Assembly (NCBI GenBank): GCA_938022235.1
Contig: CALIEL010000259.1
Span: forward strand, 1-8,610
Reading direction: 5' to 3'
Source of the DNA: Oribacterium parvum
GTDB lineage: Bacteria > Bacillota > Clostridia > Lachnospirales > Lachnospiraceae
DNA: 8,610 nucleotides
A program made the translations under genes and the position numbers. Positions 1-5,837 of this stretch are shown here, piece by piece (position 1 is the stretch's first letter; every line of letters starts with the position of its first letter). The notes below the pieces were generated by a model. It was not told the origin of the DNA. It made no database searches and worked only from the letters and a program-made list of their open reading frames with translations.

Positions 1-49
1 ACGCCCCTTGTGGACTTGCACCACAGATTGACGGCATGCCCGTCATACT
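1..49 (-). other. Unassigned left-edge segment with two hairpins; possible group II intron 5' end
   Basis: Read on the minus strand, this segment directly follows the T-run of the terminator at 50..82. It shows a GACGG/CCGTC hairpin (30..44) and then a TGTGG/CCACA hairpin with a TGCAAGT loop (about 11..27). The order GTATGAC, hairpin, then a GGTGCAAGTCC-type hairpin resembles domain I of some bacterial group II introns. Class C introns are known to insert just after intrinsic terminators. However, GTATG departs from the usual GTGYG intron start and only 49 bases are present. The alternative is the last 16 codons of a convergent plus-strand gene ending with TAA at 49..51 (peptide TPLVDLHHRLTACPSY). 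I cannot choose between them from this sequence. Confidence 0.25.
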
Positions 50-82
50 AAAAAAAGAACCCCGAAGGGTTCTTCTTTTTTT
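50..82 (-). terminator. Strong bidirectional intrinsic terminator
   Basis: A perfect 8-bp stem, AAGAACCC/GGGTTCTT (55..62 with 67..74), closes a four-base loop. On the minus strand the loop reads TTCG closed by C-G, the extra-stable UUCG tetraloop. Seven A bases (50..56) and seven T bases (76..82) flank it, so there is a U-tract in both directions. It starts 9 bases past the stop codon of the repeat protein at 91, so it terminates that gene. It could also serve a convergent gene on the left. Confidence 0.93.
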
Positions 83-90
83 AACACAAA

Positions 91-1635
91 TTACTCTGTG
101 TAGTATGTCTTTGTTCCTACAGTAACAGCATTTGGGTGATCTGTATTGCTGGTAGTATAAAGCTTCTTATCTCCAGAATACTCAATCTTACCATTCTTAT
201 CAGTTACATAGTAGATATCATTAGTATCCTTTAAGTTAACCTTACTGTTCTGAACAGCTCCTGCAGTATTAACTAATACCTTACCATCAAGAGATCTCCA
301 GTTTGTATAGTAGTATACAACATCTCCGGAAATATCAACCTGCTTAACATCAGAAGCGTTAACAGCTACACCAGCGTAGTTAGAATCATCATTGTTAGCC
401 TTAAGAACTACACCATTCTTAGCATACTTCTTAATCTTAGATACATAGTCGTTTGCAGCTTCACCGTTATTGTTGAAGTACATCTCGTATGTATCATCAT
501 CAAAATCAACCTTCTGGTATCCGGTCTTTCTGGAACCGTCCTTCTCGCCATCACCGGAGAAGTAGAAAATCTTACCGGAAACAGGAGTCTTCATGAAAGT
601 TACACCGTCAAGATCCTGATAATGGTCAGAAGTAGTAAATCCAGTACGTCCATTATTGTTGGAACGAACTAATCCGGAAACCATACGACCAATATTATCG
701 AAGGCATATACCTTTCCTCTAATCTTCTTTACCTTATCTTTAACAACCTTACCGCTGTTATCTGCATACCACCAGGATGCTACATCATCCTCATAGTCAT
801 CCTTGTTGTAATCCTCAGAAGGAACAGCCCAAACCCACTGATTCTTTCTAGCTCCACCATCGCCGTTAACATAAACAACGTTATCAGATGCAACCGGCTT
901 AGAACTGAAACCATTTGGAGAAATCTTTCCAGCTGTAGACCAATCCTCAATCATGCGTCCCTTCTTATCGAAGTAGTATGTAGCACCATTAATAGTCTTC
1001 TTTGTATCCTTTGTAATCTTACCGTTGTCATCGAAGTAGAACCAAGCAGTGTCGTCCTCGCCGTTGTCGTTTACAGTTAACTGTACCCAACCGTGCTGAG
1101 CGGAACCGTCATCGAATCCACCATAGTAATATGTAGCCTCAGCCCAAGCATCATCTCCGTTTACAAGAGCTGTCTCATTAGCCAACCAGCCGTAAAGCAT
1201 CTTACCTTCCTGATCGAAGAGATACTTCTTACCATTGATGGTCTTGATATCGGAAATAGTAAGCTTATCGTTCTTATCTCTGTAAGCCTTACCATCTGCA
1301 CCGAAGTACATCCATCTCTTATCGTTTCCGTCCTCTGTGGACTCGTCGAAGGATACCCACTGGTTAGTAACCATAGCACCATCGCCGTTTACGAAATAGT
1401 AATCGTTGTCGTTCTGAACAACTTCGTTCTTAGCCATGTTTCCGTCAGATCCAAGGTAGAACCAGAAGTCTCCGGACTTTCTCCAAGCATCAGCAACAGC
1501 ATTTCCCTCGTTGTCAAGGTACTGCCACTCACCTGTGGAATTGTTCCAGCCTGCAGCAAATGTTACTGCAGAAGCTCCAATAGCAAGTAAAGCTGTTGCA
1601 GATAAAGCTGCAACCAATTTTGTTTGCTTTCTCAT
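91..1635 (-). CDS. Secreted cell-wall-binding repeat protein (choline-binding-like repeats)
   Basis: Predicted exported surface protein of 514 residues. The N-terminus is a classical signal peptide: MRKQTK, then a hydrophobic stretch and likely cleavage after an A-x-A-like site near residues 26 to 28 (TFAAG). The rest is aromatic- and Gly/Asp-rich repeats of the CW_binding/choline-binding type, with patterns such as YYF-x-x-x-G-x-M-x-x-x-W and INGKKYLFDQEGKM. A larger module (WxYF..NGK...K.INGxxYxFDxxGRM) recurs at about residues 108-150, 198-232 and 288-322, with a degenerate copy near 383, giving a period of roughly 90 residues. No hydrolase, amidase, protease or LPXTG sorting motif is visible, so attachment is probably non-covalent, through the repeats binding wall polymers. 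I chose the ATG at 1635 rather than the in-frame ATG at 1659. The earlier ATG has no ribosome site, and AAAGGAG falls within its first codons. The gene has its own promoter and terminator. Its specific function is unknown. Confidence 0.85.
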   Translation of the reverse strand: MRKQTKLVAALSATALLAIGASAVTFAAGWNNSTGEWQYLDNEGNAVADAWRKSGDFWFYLGSDGNMAKNEVVQNDNDYYFVNGDGAMVTNQWVSFDESTEDGNDKRWMYFGADGKAYRDKNDKLTISDIKTINGKKYLFDQEGKMLYGWLANETALVNGDDAWAEATYYYGGFDDGSAQHGWVQLTVNDNGEDDTAWFYFDDNGKITKDTKKTINGATYYFDKKGRMIEDWSTAGKISPNGFSSKPVASDNVVYVNGDGGARKNQWVWAVPSEDYNKDDYEDDVASWWYADNSGKVVKDKVKKIRGKVYAFDNIGRMVSGLVRSNNNGRTGFTTSDHYQDLDGVTFMKTPVSGKIFYFSGDGEKDGSRKTGYQKVDFDDDTYEMYFNNNGEAANDYVSKIKKYAKNGVVLKANNDDSNYAGVAVNASDVKQVDISGDVVYYYTNWRSLDGKVLVNTAGAVQNSKVNLKDTNDIYYVTDKNGKIEYSGDKKLYTTSNTDHPNAVTVGTKTYYTE

Positions 1636-1645
1636 AATTAATGCA

Positions 1646-1654
1646 CTCTCCTTT
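1646..1654 (-). promoter_or_regulatory. Ribosome binding site deciding the start of the repeat protein
   Basis: The minus strand reads AAAGGAGAG here, with about 10 to 12 bases to the ATG at 1635. It lies inside what would be codons 2-5 if translation began at the in-frame ATG at 1659. That favours the shorter protein, whose signal peptide then begins canonically with MRKQTK. Confidence 0.75.
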
Positions 1655-1690
1655 TTCATTCATGGAAATAATAATCCAAGTTGCGTGACG

Positions 1691-1719
1691 ATTATACCCC
1701 TTAATTCTCTTCCATTCAA
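1691..1719 (-). promoter_or_regulatory. Sigma-A-type promoter for the cell-wall-binding repeat protein
   Basis: On the minus strand there is a -35 box TTGAAT (1719..1714), a 17-base spacer and a consensus -10 box TATAAT (1696..1691). The predicted start is near 1684, leaving a leader of about 50 bases with the ribosome site at 1646..1654. AT-rich sequence just upstream (1720..1757 in plus coordinates) could act as an UP element. The boxes were found by eye. Confidence 0.72.
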
Positions 1720-1967
1720 GAGTTTTTCTAAAGAAATTCTAATTTTTCTTTATTTTTAGGGCTCGCCCCGTTACCTGTCCCACTATAAACTATGTTTTCC
1801 TCCTTGTCTATTACAAAGGAAAAACAAATGCTTACGAAGTTCTTAAGCTAATTCTTAATACTTTCCTAATCAATTCTTTTGTTTTATCACTGTATTCCCC
1901 TGTTTTTATGAGATTTGCCATAATATTATTTGTAGCTAGAGCTCTCTACAGGATTCTCTTGATTATT
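1720..1967. other. AT-rich intergenic stretch with a weak hairpin
   Basis: Together with the promoter and leader, this makes about 330 bases between the second dehydrogenase and the repeat-protein gene. No convincing gene is present. Just past the dehydrogenase stop codon, 1931..1950 can pair TGTAG with CTACA around an AGAGCTCT palindrome. It lacks a U-tract on the minus strand, so it is at best a weak terminator. A short AAGGAGG-like string on the minus strand near 1799..1805 is not followed by an ATG and opens only a very short frame. A GGGC/GCCC mini-hairpin lies at 1759..1768. Nothing else was recognised. Confidence 0.5.
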
Positions 1968-2987
1968 TTACTCACCCAGTTTAACCAGTCTCTTTTCTTC
2001 AAAGGATTTCTTCATGGCAAAGCAGATTTCCGTTGCCTTGGTTCCGTCATATACGGAAAGCTTCGGCTTCTTCTTTTCGATAATACACTGAATGAATTCC
2101 TGCATTTCTAAAAGGTATGCTTCATCAAATCTTTCCGGGAAGCTTTCTACACATTCCTGTCTTGCACCGTAGCGGTCATAGAGGATAGCAAGATTCTTCT
2201 CCGGTACAGGACTGATTCTGATGCTGCCTTCCGTTCCTATAATCTCTGTTTCAATATGATAGCCATGAGCTGCGGTTCTTCCCACATGAAGCTCTGCAAT
2301 TCCTCCATTTTCCAGCTGGAACAATGCTGCGCCGGTTTCTGTATCGTTGCAGGATAAAAATTCCGGATGCTTGAAGTTGGCTCCCAGAGCATATACTTCC
2401 TTTACTTCGCTTCCCAAGAACCAACGAATCAGATCCACATCATGGCTTGCCATGTCAATAAACAAGCCTCCGCTGGTTGGAGCAAACTTTATAGCTCCTT
2501 CTACGGCTGCCTCCGGATCGATTCCGGTTGCCTTTACCATATAGGGAGTTCCAATTGCACCCTCTTCAATCTTTTTCTTCGCGTAACTGTAAGAGGGATC
2601 AAAGCGGCGCATAAAGCCTAAGAAAAATACCTGGTCGGGATGAGCCTCCACTGCCTTCTCCGCCTTCTTACATTCTTCCACATCTACTCCAAGAGGTTTT
2701 TCTGTAAAGACATGGAGGCCTTTAGCTAGAGCCTTTTCAATCTGATCACAGTGACAGGGGCTGGAGCTTACGATAGCTACCGCATCTATATCTGCCTTGT
2801 CCAGCATCTCTTCATAAGAAGTAAACGTTTCTGAAACCTTTAGTTCTTCCTTTGCGTACTGTAATTCCGCTTCCATAATGGAACAGGCAGCCACCAGCTT
2901 TGCTCCGGGAATTTTAAAGGCAATGTTTCTTGCGTGTACCTTTCCTAAGCGTCCCAGTCCTACGATGCCCACTTTAATCTCGCTCAT
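1968..2987 (-). CDS. Gfo/Idh/MocA-family dehydrogenase, IolG paralogue
   Basis: NAD(P)-dependent cytosolic oxidoreductase of 339 residues, normal length for the family. An N-terminal Rossmann fold carries GLGRLG (nucleotide-binding glycines 10, 12 and 15). The family EKP motif is at 96-98 with catalytic Lys97, followed by GFMRRFD at 124-130. The catalytic Asp/His pair sits in GGLFIDMASHD, as Asp178 and His182. The C-terminal alpha/beta domain has the usual YH-x-E-x-EIIGTEGSIRI stretch. It is a second homologue in the same locus as iolG, but it lacks the SRDPEAPP segment of that protein (here GIDPEAAVE). It may therefore act on another inositol isomer such as scyllo-inositol, on an inosose or on a related sugar; this is inference. 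It is separated from the upstream permease gene by a terminator-like hairpin. The start is supported by AGGAG about 8 bases before the ATG. Confidence 0.88.
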   Translation of the reverse strand: MSEIKVGIVGLGRLGKVHARNIAFKIPGAKLVAACSIMEAELQYAKEELKVSETFTSYEEMLDKADIDAVAIVSSSPCHCDQIEKALAKGLHVFTEKPLGVDVEECKKAEKAVEAHPDQVFFLGFMRRFDPSYSYAKKKIEEGAIGTPYMVKATGIDPEAAVEGAIKFAPTSGGLFIDMASHDVDLIRWFLGSEVKEVYALGANFKHPEFLSCNDTETGAALFQLENGGIAELHVGRTAAHGYHIETEIIGTEGSIRISPVPEKNLAILYDRYGARQECVESFPERFDEAYLLEMQEFIQCIIEKKKPKLSVYDGTKATEICFAMKKSFEEKRLVKLGE

Positions 2988-3033
2988 ATTTTTCTCCTAT
3001 TGTTGTATGTTTTCTATTTTGTATTGTTTCCAT

Positions 3034-3102
3034 AAAAAAATCACGGATTTGTTCACTAACAGTGGAGTTATTCTTGCCCACATTTTTTTAGGAACAAATC
3101 CG
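3034..3102 (-). terminator. Long-stem intrinsic terminator after the permease gene
   Basis: A perfect 11-bp stem, CGGATTTGTTC with GAACAAATCCG (3044..3054 and 3092..3102), closes a 37-base loop. The loop can itself pair GTGG with CCAC (3062..3065 and 3078..3081). On the minus strand the stem is followed by TGA and then seven T bases (3040..3034). It lies about 60 bases after the permease stop codon and about 45 bases before the next start codon. It should therefore end the transporter transcript or attenuate expression of the second dehydrogenase. A smaller CTATTC/GAATAG hairpin (3122..3127 with 3139..3144) precedes it. Confidence 0.8.
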
Positions 3103-3162
3103 CTTTAGATTCATTTTTCAGCTATTCAATTTTCGATGGAATAGACCTGCTGGAAATTTGTC

Positions 3163-4137
3163 TTATTTCTTTTTCTTCTGCATTCTCTCTCTTGTTACGT
3201 CAAGAAGAACCGCTCCAATGATTACCAAGCCAAGAACAAGGTTCTGCCAAGCGGATGGTACGGAAAGCAGGGTGAATCCATTTCTGAGTACCGCAATGAT
3301 TAATGCGCCCAGCATGGTTCCCACCATAGTTCCCTTTCCTCCCATGAAGGATGCTCCACCGATAATGCAGGCTGCGATAGCATCGGTATCGTAAGGCTGG
3401 ATAGCATTTGCACCGTTAGAGATTCCGGAACGTCCGATGGATACGATTCCTGCAAAACCTGCCATAAAGCCGGAAAGCACATAGCAGAAGGTTAATACAT
3501 TGTCCGCATTGATACCGGAAAGGCGGGTAGCCTCCATATTTCCTCCGGCACAGTAGATGGAACGGCCTAAGGCAGTTTTTGTCAGAAGGATATGCATAAG
3601 AATGTAAATCAAAATTACCACTACGAAGCTGATAGGGAATCCCCCTAAGATGGTGGCACTTCCCAGTACCATGATGCCTTCTGCTCCGGTGTTGGAGAAG
3701 CTGATCATCTGAGAGGAAGTGATAATTAAAGCTGCTCCCCAAAGCACGTTCTTCATACCAAGGGTTGATACGAAGGGGTGAGGCAGGTGAAGACGGGTAA
3801 GAAGAAGACCGTTAATCAGTCCCACAACACCGCCTACTACTAACACAGCCAAGAACAAGAATACCGGATTGGTCACTCCCATTCTTACCATAGCTCCTGC
3901 CACGCAGGCTCCGAAGGTTGCCGTAGCGCCTACAGAAAGGTCGATTCCTGCGGTAATCAGGGTAAGCAACATTCCGGTGGAAAGCAGAGCGTTAAAAGAG
4001 GTCTGCTTTAAGATGGACATCAGGTTTGCCTTATCCAAGAAGTTGGGAGAAGCCAATGCCAATGCGATACACAGAATGATCAGTGCCGCAAATGTTCCAA
4101 TATAATTACTTAAATTTCCTAATTTTGATTTTTGCAT
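3163..4137 (-). CDS. Sugar/inositol ABC transporter permease (RbsC-like, CUT2)
   Basis: Integral membrane subunit of 324 residues of the ribose/xylose/galactose permease family (BPD_transp_2). Visible features are a hydrophobic N-terminal helix at about 12-30, the conserved TAGIDLSVGA segment at 62-71 and several further hydrophobic stretches. There is an AGGN..ATRLSGI cytoplasmic loop at 197-209, the likely contact with the ATPase. The family signature GGASFMGGKGT...GTMLGA lies at 260-278, and the tail is Lys-rich and cytoplasmic. The start codon lies one base after the ATPase stop codon, and its GGGAGG ribosome site is inside the last ATPase codons, so the two are translationally linked. 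Probable substrate is myo-inositol or another inositol, judged only from the iolE/iolG neighbours. The sequence alone cannot separate this from ribose or galactose permeases. Confidence 0.92.
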   Translation of the reverse strand: MQKSKLGNLSNYIGTFAALIILCIALALASPNFLDKANLMSILKQTSFNALLSTGMLLTLITAGIDLSVGATATFGACVAGAMVRMGVTNPVFLFLAVLVVGGVVGLINGLLLTRLHLPHPFVSTLGMKNVLWGAALIITSSQMISFSNTGAEGIMVLGSATILGGFPISFVVVILIYILMHILLTKTALGRSIYCAGGNMEATRLSGINADNVLTFCYVLSGFMAGFAGIVSIGRSGISNGANAIQPYDTDAIAACIIGGASFMGGKGTMVGTMLGALIIAVLRNGFTLLSVPSAWQNLVLGLVIIGAVLLDVTRERMQKKKK

Positions 4138-4138
4138 C

Positions 4139-5632
4139 TTATACCTCCCAAGCTGCTTTCATCACGGATTCCTGATTGAAAGCATCTGTACTTCTTGACA
4201 TTTCTCCGGTGATTCTTCCTTCGCGCATTACCAGCACCCTATCACTCATTCCCAGGATTTCCGGCATTTCGGAAGACACCATGATGACACATTTTCCCTC
4301 TTTTACCAAACGGTTAATCACCTGATACACCTCGACCTTGGCCCCTACGTCGATTCCTCTGGTAGGTTCATCCAAGATATAAATATCCGCATTGGTATTT
4401 AACCACTTTCCGATAACCACCTTCTGCTGGTTTCCGCCGGAAAGCTGTCCTACTCTTTCTTCCTGGCTCGGGCACTTAATGCTTAGCTCTTGAATTCTGC
4501 CCTCACCCATGCTATCCATATCCTTCTGACTTAAGAACAAGCCCTTCTGATAACCCTTTAAATTCGCTAAAATCAGATTGTTCTGGATGGACTCATTTAA
4601 AATCAGTCCCTGTCCCTTCCGGTCCTCGGTCAGGAAAGCAACTTTAGCCCGGATAGCATCTTTGGGATTCTTAATATCCACCTTTTCCCCACGGATATAG
4701 ATTTCTCCTCCGTCAATGGGATCCGCTCCAAAGATGGCTCTCATGGTTTCTGTTCTTCCCGCACCTACCAGTCCGGAAAATCCTAAAACCTCTCCGCCAT
4801 AAGCCTTAAAGGATACATTGTGAAGCACGCCCTTACGGTGAATATTCTTTACTTCCAACAATGGTTTTTCAGAACGCACGCCTGGTTCCTTCGGGAATTG
4901 GTTATCCAGAGAACGGCCTACCATAGCCTTAATCAGGCTGTCATTGTCCCAATCCGCCACGTCCTTGGTATCAATGTATTCTCCGTCACGGATAACGGTA
5001 ATCCGGTCGCAGAGTTGGAACAGCTCCTCCAGCTTATGGGATACGAAGATAATGCCGATTCCCTGCTCCCGTAAATCTCTACAGATTTTCAAAAGCTCTT
5101 CTACCTCTTTTTCCGATAAGGAAGAGGTAGGCTCATCCATGATGATGCACTTGGCATTGGCCAGAAGGGCCTTGGAGATTTCAATCATCTGCTGTACACC
5201 CATGCCGTAGTGTCCTGCCGGCTTCCGCACATCCACATCCAATCCCAACTTCTTCATCATGTCCTGGGCTATCTGGTGCATTTTTCCATAGTCCAGTAAT
5301 GGCCCTTTGTGAATCCACTTGTTGATAAACATATTGTCGGTTACCGAAAGCAGCTTCTCAATATTCAGTTCTTGATACACGCAGGATATTCCCGCAGAAA
5401 TGGCCTGCTGTGGAGTTTTAAATTGTCTTTCCTGTCCTTCTACGATGATCTGCCCCTCATCCGGATGGTATACCCCAGTTAATACTTTAATCAGCGTAGA
5501 CTTTCCTGCTCCATTCTCTCCGATCAATCCTAAAATCTCGCCTTTACGTACATCTAACTGCATCTTGCTTAGCGCAACCACACCGGGGAAGGTCTTGCGT
5601 ACATCCTTCAGTTGTACAATACTTTCCTTCAT
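4139..5632 (-). CDS. Sugar/inositol ABC transporter ATPase with two nucleotide-binding domains (RbsA/MglA-like)
   Basis: Cytoplasmic energising subunit of 497 residues, typical length for this tandem-domain family. Domain 1 has Walker A GENGAGKST (38-46), Q-loop Gln87, Walker B IIMDEPTSSL (163-172) and switch His199. Its ABC signature is degenerate, with GMGVQQ at 143-148 where LSVGQQQ-like sequence is usual. Domain 2 has a degenerate Walker A, GLVGAGRTE (287-295), in which Arg replaces Lys, as is normal for this family. It has a good LSGGNQQ signature (397-403) and Walker B IYILDEPTRGID (417-428), with Ser instead of His in the switch (VSSE). One composite ATP site is therefore probably fully active. 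An AAGGGG ribosome site precedes the ATG. The gene lies 205 bases after the binding-protein gene, with a strong hairpin between, and is coupled to the permease downstream. Inositol specificity is inferred from context. Confidence 0.93.
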   Translation of the reverse strand: MKESIVQLKDVRKTFPGVVALSKMQLDVRKGEILGLIGENGAGKSTLIKVLTGVYHPDEGQIIVEGQERQFKTPQQAISAGISCVYQELNIEKLLSVTDNMFINKWIHKGPLLDYGKMHQIAQDMMKKLGLDVDVRKPAGHYGMGVQQMIEISKALLANAKCIIMDEPTSSLSEKEVEELLKICRDLREQGIGIIFVSHKLEELFQLCDRITVIRDGEYIDTKDVADWDNDSLIKAMVGRSLDNQFPKEPGVRSEKPLLEVKNIHRKGVLHNVSFKAYGGEVLGFSGLVGAGRTETMRAIFGADPIDGGEIYIRGEKVDIKNPKDAIRAKVAFLTEDRKGQGLILNESIQNNLILANLKGYQKGLFLSQKDMDSMGEGRIQELSIKCPSQEERVGQLSGGNQQKVVIGKWLNTNADIYILDEPTRGIDVGAKVEVYQVINRLVKEGKCVIMVSSEMPEILGMSDRVLVMREGRITGEMSRSTDAFNQESVMKAAWEV

Positions 5633-5656
5633 GCTTTCCCCTTTATTTTACTCTTG

Positions 5657-5684
5657 TGTATAGTGCCTGTTATGATTTTCACAA
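5657..5684 (-). promoter_or_regulatory. Weak candidate promoter for the ATPase-permease pair
   Basis: On the minus strand TTGTGA (5684..5679) and TATACA (5662..5657) are separated by 16 bases, each matching four of six consensus positions. The predicted start is about 18 bases before the ATPase ATG. It would allow transcription to restart after the hairpin at 5727..5762. The match is weak and the region is AT-rich, so chance is a real possibility. Confidence 0.25.
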
Positions 5685-5726
5685 AAATGTATTTGAAAAA
5701 AATTTCTTTTTTATCTTCTTTCAAGA

Positions 5727-5762
5727 AAAGGGATGTTTTCTTATGAGGAGAAACATCCCTTT
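5727..5762 (-). terminator. Intra-operon hairpin after the binding-protein gene (attenuator or mRNA stabiliser)
   Basis: A perfect 12-bp stem, AAAGGGATGTTT with AAACATCCCTTT (5727..5738 and 5751..5762), closes a 12-base loop. On the minus strand it is followed by TCTTGAAAG, with no long U-tract beyond the stem's own TTT. That suggests partial termination or protection of the upstream mRNA 3' end. It sits between the binding-protein gene and the ATPase gene, the usual place for such hairpins in transport operons where the binding protein must be made in excess. Confidence 0.7.
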
Positions 5763-5790
5763 GTTGTGCTTAGATTCACTTCATTTTGCT

Positions 5791-5812
5791 CGGAAGCATC
5801 CGCTATCTTCCG
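5791..5812 (-). other. Small hairpin just past the binding-protein stop codon
   Basis: CGGAAG (5791..5796) pairs with CTTCCG (5807..5812) around a 10-base loop, 26 bases after the stop codon. There is no U-tract on either side. It stands in tandem with the longer stem at 5727..5762 and may contribute to transcript stability. Its loop region shares the nine bases TCCGCTATC with the hairpin upstream of iolG. Confidence 0.45.
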
Positions 5813-5837
5813 GCTGATTTGATTTTCAAAGCTATGA

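Noticed and set aside
13..27. GTGG-TGCAAGT-CCAC on the minus strand, resembling a tRNA T-arm
   Set aside because: The loop lacks the TTC-R-A consensus, and no anticodon or acceptor stem can be formed from the neighbouring bases; only the window edge is available.
1093..1590. A 165-codon open frame on the plus strand inside the repeat-protein gene
   Set aside because: It lies fully antisense to a well-supported secreted repeat protein, has no recognisable domain, and arises from the biased repeat composition of the opposite strand.
1759..1770. GGGC/GCCC mini-hairpin as a terminator for the second dehydrogenase
   Set aside because: It is about 200 bases from the stop codon, has a two-base loop and no U-tract on the minus strand.
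1799..1805. AAGGAGG-like ribosome site on the minus strand in the 1.7-1.9 kb spacer
   Set aside because: No ATG follows at suitable spacing, and the nearest GTG frame is only about 14 codons long, so no small gene is supported.
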